Part shown: positions 6,228-13,689 of the stretch, one piece after another
How positions within the stretch are numbered: position 1 is the stretch's first letter
Layout of the letters: every line of letters starts with the position of its first letter
Source: Micromonospora endophytica
GTDB lineage: Bacteria > Actinomycetota > Actinomycetes > Mycobacteriales > Micromonosporaceae
Reading direction: 5' to 3'
DNA: 35,626 nt
Assembly: GCF_003236305.1 (NCBI RefSeq)
Contig: NZ_POTX01000034.1
Span: 1 to 35,626, forward strand
Program-made: the position numbers and the translations under genes
Notes under the pieces: generated by a model
What the model was told of the DNA's origin: nothing
Database searches by the model: none
Seen by the model: the letters and a program-made list of their open reading frames with translations, nothing else

Positions 6228-8793
6228 AGGTCATCCTTCGAGCTGCCGACCGTGACGAGGTCGGAGGTTCGGAATCCGACGCCCCAGAGCCGGTGAAAGT
6301 AGTCCTGCGGGCGGCGTAGGTCGAGCGCGAGCGCGTCTTCCAAGAGGTTGAGACCGGCCAGGGCCCGTTCCAAGCCGTCGATCGTTTTGGCGGTGGGCTC
6401 GAACTGCTGGTGCAGCCAGTCGGCCATCTCGTCGGTGGGCGCGCGTTCGGCGAGTGAGGACCACTGCTCGCGCTTGCGGCGCCAGTAGAGCAGGTCAGCG
6501 TCGGTCATCACGAACTTGTCGCAGCCCTCGCAGTTCAGCTTCCAAGGGCAGGCGCCGCCGTCAACGACGACCTGATAGGTGCAGATGCCGCCGTCCGTGG
6601 GTGCGCTGCGGCGCCCGAGATCGATCATCAGCGCGCGGGCCTGCTCGGCAGGCAGCGGGGTCACCCCGCTGGAGACCAGCGCGCCGGGTTGCTGGGTTCC
6701 TGGCCCAGCGACCCAAATGGTCTGCAGCACGTCGTCGATCTCGCTGACTGCGACCTTGGCGTAGTGCTCGGTCATCCGTTCCGAGAGATGGCCGAGGTAG
6801 CGCTTGATGTGTTGGAGACTCGCACCGGCTGCCAGGAGGCGGGTCGCGAGGGTGTGACGGGCTTGATGGGGCACGGCCGGATCGAGGTTCATGCGGGCGA
6901 TCCACTGGCGGAATCGGATGTTGAACCAGGCGTTGCTGATGGCGTAGGTGCCGTGCGGGTTGCGGTAGCCGCGGGGAAACAGCGCCATCGTGCCGCGTTC
7001 CTGCAGGGCGGGTGTTCGCCCGTACCGGTCTTCGAATCGGGTGATGGTCTTGCGCTGCCGTTCCCGCAGCCGTTGGAAGGTGTAGTCGGGGATGCGGATG
7101 GCCTCGTTGTAGTTGCCGACCTTCGTCTGGTCGTGCCAGAGCAGCGGGGCGCCGTTGTGAATTCCGATGCAGTCCAGCCGGAGGCCGATCACTTCTCCGG
7201 CCCGCCGGCCGGTCGCGACGATCGTCTCCCAAATATCTCGTATCCCCGATCCATGACATCGGCCTGCTCCAACTGTTCCAGGTTGGCCTGGTCCACCAGG
7301 GCTCTGGCGGTGTCGTCGGCGTAGGGGCTACGCGGGCGGAAGGGTCGCTTGCCGGCCAGCGGGAACGCCCAGACGACTTTGCGGTCCATGCCGATCTGGT
7401 CGGTGCGGCCCGTTTCCAGCTCGGCCCGCATCATGCGCCGCAAAGCATCGAAGGTGCTCTTGGAGGTGATCTCGCTGATGGTCGGTGTCTTGGTGTTGTT
7501 GCTCGGCCGCAGGGAGGGTAGGTGGTCTCGCGCTCGGCGACGTTGATCGGCGACGAACTGGTCGACATGCTCGACCGACAGCAGGGACGGATCGTGTCCG
7601 CCTCCCGGTGCTCGGGCTTCGAGGAAGTATCCCAACTCTTGCACCGCGACGCGGATGGCGAAGTAAGTGCCGCGACCCCGAGGACAGTCCGCAGAGCGCA
7701 AGAGATCGGCAAGATGTTCCCAGAGCAGGTCCCGCAGCCATCGTTGCGGGACCTGGGTGAGGTCGAACCGGTTGTTGAGCTTGGGGATCCGGCGCCCGAA
7801 GTGCTCGAAGTCGATGTAGCCGGCCTCCTTGCTCTCCGTCGGTGTGACGTAGACGATCTCCAAATCGCGGAGCATCTCGGTCACGATCACCCGCTCCTGC
7901 TCTCCCCGGCTGTCCCGATCGAACTCGTCCAGGGATCCAAGATCGCGGCAAGTCTCCACCACCCGCAGGATCGCGTGCATCCACCAGCGGGTGTGGTCGG
8001 TGCGCTGCGTGTAGGCGTGCAGGCCCCATTTCAGCTCGGCCTTGATCAGGGGCTTCATGCCGTAGAGGCTGATCTGGCCGGGCCGTGGAGCTGGCTGGAC
8101 CTGACGACACCAGCGGCGGAATGCCGTCTCGTCGTCGTAGGCGACCGGGACGACGTCGCCGCGTCGGTCAAGCCAGCGCCCCCAGTTAGACGGCAACCGT
8201 GCCCCGCCTGGCCGGCCGGCTCGCCGGTAGAGCTTCTCGTGGTCCTCACAAAGTAGTAGCGGCGAGCGAGCCAGTTCCGAGCACGAAACCGCAGCGCAGT
8301 CGCCGTAGGAGGCGCAAGGTTCCTGCCGCGCCACCCACTCGTCGAACACGGTGGTGTCCGGAACCTGTGTGGATCCGCTGACTTCCAGCCACTGATGCAG
8401 GTGGAAACCGCACAGCTCGGCCGCCATGCTTCGCTGGGCTGGTCGGCCGCATTCCTCGACACGACAGTCCGGTGGTGGGGCAAGCCGTCTGCTGGGCTCG
8501 CCCGGCGAGGCGGTGCGCAGGAACTCCAACCGATCCATCCCGGACACTTGCCGCTCGTACCACTGCTTCAGATGGTTGCCGCAGAGCTCCCGAGACTTGA
8601 TGTAGCCGTCACAGCCGTCGATCAAGCAGTTCCAGTGCAGGGCCGGATGGTCTTTCGGGATGTGGATGACGTCGCCGCGAAACAGCGGGTCGAACCCCGG
8701 GCTCTCGATCAGGGCGGTCAGGACCTCCAGCCGGTCCCGGGGCTCTCGGCCGTTGACTCGAACCAGCGCGAGATGGGGAACGGTCGCCGTCAC
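6224..8793 (-). pseudogene. Large tyrosine recombinase (integrase B, tnpB-like), frameshifted
   Basis: Translation would start at GTG 8793, which overlaps the stop of integrase A (GTGA). The N-terminal part is rich in Cys/His pairs (DCRVEECGRPAQRSMAAELCGFHLHQW, CASYGDCAAVSC, LLLCEDHEKLY), a zinc-ribbon-like DNA-binding region. The frame ends at 7189 in an out-of-frame tail. The true continuation WETIVATGRRAGEVIG-LRLDCIG, with the first catalytic arginine, is one frame away, so one base is missing at about 7228-7233. The rest holds HQARHTLATRLLAAGASLQ (H-x-x-R box), YLGHLSERMTEHYAKV (catalytic tyrosine) and a C-terminal zinc-like CTYQVVVDGGACPWKLNCEGC. Intact length would be about 856 residues. 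It is a cut-and-rejoin recombinase for a mobile element and is now split. Confidence 0.85.
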
Positions 8794-9330
8794 GTCTGGC
8801 TCCAGACCTTGCGCAGAACCGCCTGGAACTGGGGATCGTGAATATCGGTGTGGCCGTAGATCTCGTCGACGGTGGCGCTGGACGCCCAGCCGCCGGCATC
8901 GCGGGCGATCACGAGGTTGCCACCGGAGGCATCCAGGACCGCGGTGGCGAAGTTGTGCCTGGTCTGGTGCGGATGAACCCGCCCGAGTCCGGCGCGCAGA
9001 CCCGCGCGCCGGAACATACTGCGGGCACCCGCCGCGGACAGCGGCTGCCCGTAGTGGTCGCCGCCGAGTTGCACCAGCAGCATCCCGTGGCCCGTCGCCG
9101 CTGTGCGGGGATATTCGCTGGTCATGTAGGCGAAGTAGGTGTGGATCATCGCGGGGCTGACCCGCCGGATCAGGCCACCGCGCACGAGGCCGTTGACCAG
9201 ATCCCAAGGGTGTTTCGTCTTGACCCTGGCCTTGTTGACGTTCGCTTCTCGATGGCAGATGTGCACGTGCGCGGCGCGGGCCTGCGCGCACTCGGCGTTC
9301 TCCCGCAAGTGCAGGTCAGCGAGGTGGAGT
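8790..9330 (-). pseudogene. Tyrosine recombinase (integrase A, tnpA-like), 5'-truncated
   Basis: The recognisable part begins near ADLHLRENAEC (about 9325) and continues with CHREANVNKARVKTKHPW, IRRVSPAMIHTYFAYMTSEYP, the catalytic HQTRHNFATAVLDASGGNLVIARDAGGW (H-x-x-R) and DEIYGHTDIHDPQF with the nucleophilic tyrosine. The N-terminal core-binding domain and the first catalytic arginine box (usually R-I-x-x-x-L-G-L-R before xDLH) are missing. Upstream of about 9335 the minus frame stays open to 9587 but has no integrase character, and better coding signs appear on the other strand. The gene stop overlaps the integrase B start, so the three-gene order A-B-DUF6262 is preserved. This enzyme could not catalyse recombination. 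Confidence 0.8.
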
Positions 9331-9341
9331 GGGCTGGCTGA

Positions 9342-9722
9342 CGTCTCACCAGGCGGTGTGCCCTGGTCAGGAAAGTCGAAGATCGACAGATCCTCGACGA
9401 GATCGCTTGGGTGGAGGATTCGTACGACGCCGATCGGTACGCGGCGTTTCTCGACGTGTACTACCGGACTACGTGAACCAGGTGGGGAGTCCGTTCGCTG
9501 GCGAGCCTGGTGGCAGTCGTCTACCAGCCGGGCGATATGGGTTCGGCCGGGCTGCTCGCGCGGCGGCAGGCTGTGGCCAGCGGGCACTCAGTGAGTGAGA
9601 TGCAGAACGTCGAGCGTGACGGTGAGTTGATCGTGTGGTGCTCCGATGGTGCTCGGATGTTCGGCACCTTGTCAGCACGGGCGCGACCGTTCCAGCACGG
9701 AAGCAGTTCCGCCGTCCGCTGA
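9342..9722 (+). pseudogene. Degraded reading frame of unknown family, interrupted by TGA
   Basis: From the stop at 9339 this frame reads RKVEDRQILDEIAWVEDSYD followed by ADRYAAFLDVYYR, reaches TGA at 9474-9476, and continues in the same frame as SLASLVAVVYQPGDMGSAGL then LARRQAVASGHSVSEMQNVE and RDGELIVWCSDGARMFGTL to a stop at 9720-9722. Both halves look like real protein with favourable third-position GC, but there is no start codon before the first half. Near the TGA a single-base insertion would open another plausible path (YYRDYVNQV). I do not recognise the family. A GTG at 9510 could start a 70-residue product. Most likely this is a gene fragment cut by the same event that truncated integrase A. 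Confidence 0.4.
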
Positions 9723-10058
9723 GTGTGGCGGCCCGCTGAGCGCAACGCCTGGACCAGCAGAAACAAGACACCTTCCGTGTGGACGGAGGGCGGCCCAATC
9801 AGTACGTTTTACGAGGCTGCGAAAGGTTTAGAGACATTATGCCCGGTTCGGACTACGGATCAGAAGGTTCCGAGTCCAAGTCGAATGGACAGCAAGGCCC
9901 TGCCCTCTACTCTTGACCTACCTACGTCTGACCAGGGCAAACGCCGCTTGATGATCTTCAGCAAGAGAGCACAGCAGCGCCCCAAAGCGACAGGTGAACG
10001 TGGGGGAAATGCGGAAAACTGCCGGTCATCGGCCTACATAAATGGGCAGCGACCAGTG
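9723..10058. other. Gene-free, lower-GC segment between integrase module and tRNA half
   Basis: I see no coding frame with actinobacterial codon bias here. Base composition drops visibly (runs such as TACGTTTTACGAGG and GGTTTAGAGACATTATG), unlike flanking chromosome-type DNA. The segment ends exactly at the tRNA-Arg break point and probably belongs to an integrated element. Confidence 0.5.
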
Positions 10059-10096
10059 TTAGGAAACCGATGCTCTATCCCCTGAGCTACGAGGGC
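10059..10096 (-). tRNA. 5' half of tRNA-Arg(CCU), broken after the anticodon loop
   Basis: Read on the minus strand from 10096 the sequence gives acceptor strand GCCCTCG, TA, D-arm GCTC-AGGGGATA-GAGC, A, anticodon stem TCGGT and loop TTCCTAA, which is tRNA positions 1-38 with anticodon CCT. The next base should begin the complementary stem strand (ACCG-type), but the sequence turns to CACTGGTCGC. No TpsiC arm or acceptor 3' strand follows. A -10-like TAGACT lies at 10107-10112, ten bases before the tRNA start, so the promoter survives. A break at the anticodon loop is the usual crossover point for tyrosine recombinases that use tRNA genes as attachment sites. Confidence 0.75.
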
Positions 10097-10316
10097 GCGA
10101 GGGCCCAGTCTAGCGACCTGCGGGTTCGCCTGGGGTGGCAGGGAGTGGCCCACGTTCACCACGTCACCCGCACCCCGTTCTCCCAGCCCAGGAGCACACC
10201 CGAAGTCTCCGTGCGACTCCGGGTGATCTTGGCAGGCAGGGCAGGGCCTATCTCGCCAACGACACCTCTCTGCTGCCAACCCCTTGACACAGAGAGGCGC
10301 CGTTAGATCCACAGAC

Positions 10317-10439
10317 CCTCTGCAACGGGTCACCGGGTACAGCCGGGAGACGATCCGCCAGGCACGCCGACCGGAAGTCCGGCGGGCGACCAACCTCAAC
10401 CGGCGCAGAACATCACCTCAGCCACCGGCGGACTACTGA
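10317..10439 (+). pseudogene. C-terminal remnant of a small helix-turn-helix protein
   Basis: One plus frame reads PLQRVTGYSRETIRQARRPE and ends RATNLNRRRT...PPADY before TGA at 10437. The piece VTGYSRETIR looks like the recognition helix of small HTH proteins that precede AbiE-like genes in actinobacteria. No start or N-terminal half is present. The evidence is short and tentative. Confidence 0.3.
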
Positions 10440-10463
10440 CCCTACGGCGACCGAAAGCCCTAC

Positions 10464-10682
10464 GTGATCGCCGAAACCCTCACCGCGCTGCACGGCCCGA
10501 CCGACGGCACGGTGAGGCTTCCGCGTCACCTTGACTGGTCCGGGCACCCCGACTACGACCTGAACCGGCCCGCACGCCTGGCCAGCATGTACAAAATGGT
10601 GCTCACCGAAGCCAGCACGACCGAGGATCTGCACACCTGGCTCGACGCCGACCTCCTCCGGCGGCGCTGGCCCATCCTCTGG
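10464..10682 (+). pseudogene. Hypothetical AbiE-locus companion protein, 3'-truncated
   Basis: Starting at GTG 10464 the frame gives about 73 residues: IAETLTALHGPTDGTVRLPR, then HLDWSGHPDYDLNRPARLAS, MYKMVLTEASTTEDLHTWLD and ADLLRRRWPILW. In related actinobacteria I recall a protein with this sequence directly before a nucleotidyltransferase of the AbiEii/AbiGii type. Here the frame breaks after ILW at 10682 and the following bases belong, in another frame, to the interior of the nucleotidyltransferase. The C-terminus of this protein and the N-terminus of the next one have therefore been lost together in one deletion. The function of this family is not known to me. Confidence 0.55.
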
Positions 10683-10683
10683 C

Positions 10684-10942
10684 GCGTTGGCCGGCGGTTA
10701 CGCGGTTCAGGCCGCTGGGCTCGTCGAGCGGGCCAGTGAGGACGTCGACCTGTTCACCGCCTGGGACCGCCGCGACGAGTTCACCGCCGCGGTCGCCGCC
10801 GTCGTGCACGCCTACCGGAACGACGGCCTGACCGTCGAGACCGAGCGGCAGTACGACACGTTCGCCCGGCTGGCCGTCACCGACGGCACCCGGATTTCCA
10901 AGGTCGAACTCGGCGTGGACTGGCGCGCCAACGCGGGCGGCC
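10684..10942 (+). pseudogene. AbiEii/AbiGii-type nucleotidyltransferase fragment, truncated at both ends
   Basis: The frame reads ALAGGYAVQAAGLVERASED, VDLFTAWDRRDEFTAAVAAV and ISKVELGVDWRANAGG. GG(Y)-x(8-10)-R-x-SEDVDLF is the nucleotide-binding and metal-binding core of the AbiEii toxin family, the nucleotidyltransferase half of abortive-infection/toxin-antitoxin pairs. The start is missing (fusion to the previous gene at 10683) and, after the family segment VELGVDWRA, the C-terminal helical domain is absent. The open frame runs on to 11055 into the convergent gene without family character. The active-site motif is intact, but such a short fragment is unlikely to work. Confidence 0.7.
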
Positions 10943-10994
10943 TCGCGGTCGCCAGCGTTGTCCAGCCGCCCCAACGGCGGTGGGCCGGCGGTCA

Positions 10995-12122
10995 TCAGCG
11001 GGGGCCGAAGACCGCGCCCAGCTTGGACAGCCGAGCGTTGTCCAGCTCCCACTGAAGCACGGTATCGAGCGTGTCGAGTGCCCGCCCCTCGACCGTGGCC
11101 TTCGTGCTCTGCACGCCGTCGACCACCTCGGGCAGGGCCGCCACCACCGCTGCGGTGGCGGTCCGGATGGGCTCTTCGGCCCCGTCGGCCACGGCCCGGA
11201 TCAGGTCCACCACCGGGCTGCGGGCGGTGCCCGCGTACCGCCCGGCGATCCGCTCCAGGCCGGCCGGCATTCCGGCCCCCGCCTCCCGCGTCGCCGCGGA
11301 CAGCCCGGCGAGGAGGAACTCGGCCAGTTCACTGCGGCCCACGGCGAGACCGGGCAGCACCGCCGCGACCGCGGCCCGGGTCGCTGTCTCCGCAGGCGTC
11401 TCGGCGCCGCCGTCTTCCGGGGCGTCCGCTTGGTAGGCCAGCCGCCGCCGACCCGCGGTGCTCATCTGGAACAGCACCATGAGCGTCATCGCCCGGTAGA
11501 AGTCGCTCACCCCGTCGGCACCCGCCAGCGCAGCCAGCAGCGGCACCGCGCCCGGGGTGGCGGGCACCACCGAGCCCTGCGGGAACGCGTCGTTCGCGAT
11601 CGCCTCGATCAGATCACCCACACCGTCGAAGGTGCGGCCCTCGAAGGGCACCACCTGGGCGGCCGCACGAAGATCGGCGGCAGGACGACGGAAACCACCG
11701 CACTTGAGTCCAGCAGGCGCGGGCAGAGACGGCGCGGCGGCCGGCTGCCCACCGACGACCTCCGCGCGGATCCGGTCGGCCTCGGCCCGGTCGAGCTCGT
11801 GCGCGAGGCCCTCCCGGGAGAAGCGCTCGATCGCCTTGTCCGGAAACTGGCCGCACGCCGAGTTGACCTGCCCGCCGTACCTCCGGGCAATGGCCGCAAC
11901 GGCCTTCTTCTCGGCCGGTGAGACCTCCAGCGGACCCTCGTAGGGCAGGTCCACAGCCAGCGAGTGGGCTCGCCACCAGCCGGCGAAGCGATCCTCCAGC
12001 GGGTCGGTCGGCACCTCCCGTACCGCGACCAGCAGGTGGCCGCGCTCGGCCAGCTTCTCGGCGACGGCATAGGCCGAAACCTCATCCGGCACCGACACGA
12101 CGAAGCGCATCTCACGAATCAC
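10995..12122 (-). CDS. Hypothetical protein, 375 residues
   Basis: The start is GTG 12122 (MIREMRFVVSVPDEVSAYAV), supported by TAGCAT six bases upstream and no ribosome site; ATG 12110 is an alternative. The N-terminal 95 residues look like a small alpha/beta domain (RFVVSVPDEVSAYAVAEKLAERGHLLVAVREV). A proline/alanine-rich linker follows near residue 130, and then a long alanine-rich helical domain with HEAT-like spacing (SVVPATPGAVPLLAALAG, YRAMTLMVLFQMSTAGRRRL, VDLIRAVADGAEEPIRTATAAVVAALPEVVDG). There is no signal peptide or membrane segment. I do not recognise a characterised family; the N-terminus faintly recalls regulatory ferredoxin-fold domains. It marks the return to ordinary high-GC chromosome after the decayed segment. 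Confidence 0.75.
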   Translation of the reverse strand: MIREMRFVVSVPDEVSAYAVAEKLAERGHLLVAVREVPTDPLEDRFAGWWRAHSLAVDLPYEGPLEVSPAEKKAVAAIARRYGGQVNSACGQFPDKAIERFSREGLAHELDRAEADRIRAEVVGGQPAAAPSLPAPAGLKCGGFRRPAADLRAAAQVVPFEGRTFDGVGDLIEAIANDAFPQGSVVPATPGAVPLLAALAGADGVSDFYRAMTLMVLFQMSTAGRRRLAYQADAPEDGGAETPAETATRAAVAAVLPGLAVGRSELAEFLLAGLSAATREAGAGMPAGLERIAGRYAGTARSPVVDLIRAVADGAEEPIRTATAAVVAALPEVVDGVQSTKATVEGRALDTLDTVLQWELDNARLSKLGAVFGPR

Positions 12123-12301
12123 GGCGGCATGCTATCGACGATGGGTCGGGCTGCCCGGCCCCGCGGGCGCGGCAACACCGAGCCTGCCGCCGTCGCCGGC
12201 CGGCACCCCGCACACGATGTGCGAGGCCGCGGCGCATCAGCGCTCAACCGAGTACGAGGCCGGGCGCTGTCGGGATGTGAAGGATCGGCATGGGATGCCG
12301 C

Positions 12302-12910
12302 TCATGTGGTCGGGGCGTTGAGGACGCAGTCGACCGCCGTGTAGAGGGTTTCGGTTTCGGACTTCAGGATCGAGTCCTCTGCGGGCAGGGCTCGATCGAT
12401 GGAGAGCCCTTGGAGGACGGTGAGCAGGAACCTCACCCGGCGTGCGTGGTCTTCCCTGGGGAGCGCGCCTTCGTCAGCGAGAACCGTCAGCCAGTACTCG
12501 ATACGGCGCCACGCTGCCCGCTCCACGGCGAGATAGGCCGCGCGTACCTGCTCGGTCGGTTCGGGGGCGATGAACATCTGGTACGCGTTGCCCCACGCCT
12601 CCCGTGCCTGCTTCCCGACTCCGGCGGGGGCGAGCACCTGCCGGAGGCAGTTGACCAGTCGGTCTCGGGCGGGTAGCGACCGGTCGTGGATCGGGTCATC
12701 GGGGAAGACGTGGTCGTAGATCCTGGCGAGCACCGCGTCCTGCAGCGCCCGCTGGGTCGGAAAGTGAAACCTGAGCGAGCCCGTGCTCACCCCGGCCCGT
12801 GCCGCGACCGCACGCACGCTCAACCGCGCAGTCAAGTCCTCGGCGAGCATCGCCGCCGCGGCCGCGAGGATCCGTTCCCGTGAGCCGGTGCTCCCGTCGT
12901 CCCGTGTCAT
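12302..12910 (-). CDS. TetR-family transcriptional repressor
   Basis: I start at ATG 12910 (MTRDDGSTGSRERILAAAAA, 202 residues) because AGGAGG lies directly upstream. The N-terminal TetR DNA-binding domain covers residues 10-58 with the helix-turn-helix SVRAVAARAGVSTGSLRFHF. The C-terminal ligand/dimer domain is helical (EAWGNAYQMFIAPEPTEQVR, VRFLLTVLQGLSIDRAL). The gene is divergent from a two-gene membrane operon (13018-14667). The space between them holds three 17-bp palindromes that match each other, one touching its own leader. It therefore probably represses both itself and the divergent operon until an unknown ligand binds. Confidence 0.9.
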   Translation of the reverse strand: MTRDDGSTGSRERILAAAAAMLAEDLTARLSVRAVAARAGVSTGSLRFHFPTQRALQDAVLARIYDHVFPDDPIHDRSLPARDRLVNCLRQVLAPAGVGKQAREAWGNAYQMFIAPEPTEQVRAAYLAVERAAWRRIEYWLTVLADEGALPREDHARRVRFLLTVLQGLSIDRALPAEDSILKSETETLYTAVDCVLNAPTT

Positions 12911-12920
12911 CCGCCACCTC

Positions 12921-12937
12921 CTAGTACATCGTACTAG
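12921..12937. promoter_or_regulatory. TetR operator 1
   Basis: CTAGTACATCGTACTAG, a perfect 7-3-7 inverted repeat just upstream of the TetR ribosome site. It shares its last four bases with operator 2. Confidence 0.75.
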
Positions 12938-12950
12938 CACGCCGTGCTAG
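12934..12950. promoter_or_regulatory. TetR operator 2
   Basis: CTAGCACGCCGTGCTAG, a perfect 7-3-7 inverted repeat matching the consensus CTAGYAC-N3-GTRYTAG shared with operators 1 and 3. Confidence 0.75.
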
Positions 12951-12958
12951 CGTTCCCA

Positions 12959-12975
12959 CTAGTACAGCGTGTTAG
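12959..12975. promoter_or_regulatory. TetR operator 3
   Basis: CTAGTACAGCGTGTTAG, a 7-3-7 inverted repeat with one imperfect pair. It is placed on the side of the divergent membrane operon. Centres of the three sites are 13 and 25 bases apart. Confidence 0.65.
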
Positions 12976-13017
12976 TGGAAGCGGCGACCAGCGTCGACCA
13001 GCGGCGAGCGAGGGAAC

Positions 13018-13668
13018 ATGATCGAGGACTGGCGGCGACGGCGGGCAGCCAAGCGCATCACCAGCGGAGACGGGCGGGCATTGAAACGCCTCCGCTGGTG
13101 GCAGCTGCCCTTCCGCGCACTCTTCTACCTCGCGCTGCCCAACGGGGACGGCCGGCAGACGGTGTATGCCGTCGACATCCCACGCCGGACCGACCCGGAC
13201 GGCGGCAAGGCGAAAGCGCACCTGTATCTCGACGGCAGACACCACGCCGAGTCCAAGCTCCCGGCGGCCTTCCCCGTCGAGGGCGGCACCATCGAAGTGG
13301 CGATCAGTGCGTTCGGGCTCAAACGCTGCCACTACGTCACCGCCGCCGGCGCGGAGCACCGGCTCATTCCCGATCCGAGGTCCGCCGAAGGGCGCCGTGC
13401 CCGCGTCGAACGCGAGCACCCGACGCTGAGCCGCTCGATCAGCCTCCTCTCGGTGCTGATGCTCGTCATCGGCGTAGGTCTGAACCTGCTGCAACTCGCC
13501 GGGCCGATATCGCAGATTCCCCCGATCGCCGAGAACTTCGGAACGTTCGAATCGCCCATCCGCCTACCGATCTGGCTCAACTTCGCCCTCGCCATCGGGG
13601 CCGTGCTGGGGAGCACCGAGCGGGCACTCCGCCTGCGTTACAGCGTGCTCGACCACGCCGGGAAGTAA
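13018..13668 (+). CDS. Membrane protein of unknown function, 216 residues
   Basis: ATG 13018 is preceded by GAGGGAA. The N-terminal two thirds is soluble and beta-rich (YLALPNGDGRQTVYAVDIPR, AHLYLDGRHHAESKLPAAFP, TIEVAISAFGLKRCHYVT). This part is followed by a charged stretch (RRARVEREHPTLSRS) and two membrane segments, about residues 140-160 and 183-200. It ends 21 bases before the CPBP protease gene, so the two are probably one operon under the TetR operators. The family is unknown. A role with the protease, for example as substrate or regulatory partner, is inferred from position only. Confidence 0.8.
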   Translation: MIEDWRRRRAAKRITSGDGRALKRLRWWQLPFRALFYLALPNGDGRQTVYAVDIPRRTDPDGGKAKAHLYLDGRHHAESKLPAAFPVEGGTIEVAISAFGLKRCHYVTAAGAEHRLIPDPRSAEGRRARVEREHPTLSRSISLLSVLMLVIGVGLNLLQLAGPISQIPPIAENFGTFESPIRLPIWLNFALAIGAVLGSTERALRLRYSVLDHAGK

Positions 13669-13689
13669 CCACATCCACAGGAGGACACC

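Noticed and set aside
9474-9476. Programmed readthrough or selenocysteine at the in-frame TGA
   Set aside because: No SECIS-like hairpin and no start codon in the upstream half; a decayed gene explains it more simply.
10034-10399. Minus-strand frame containing ALVAQGIEHRFPN
   Set aside because: This peptide is the well-known false translation of a tRNA gene; it reflects the tRNA-Arg half, not a protein.
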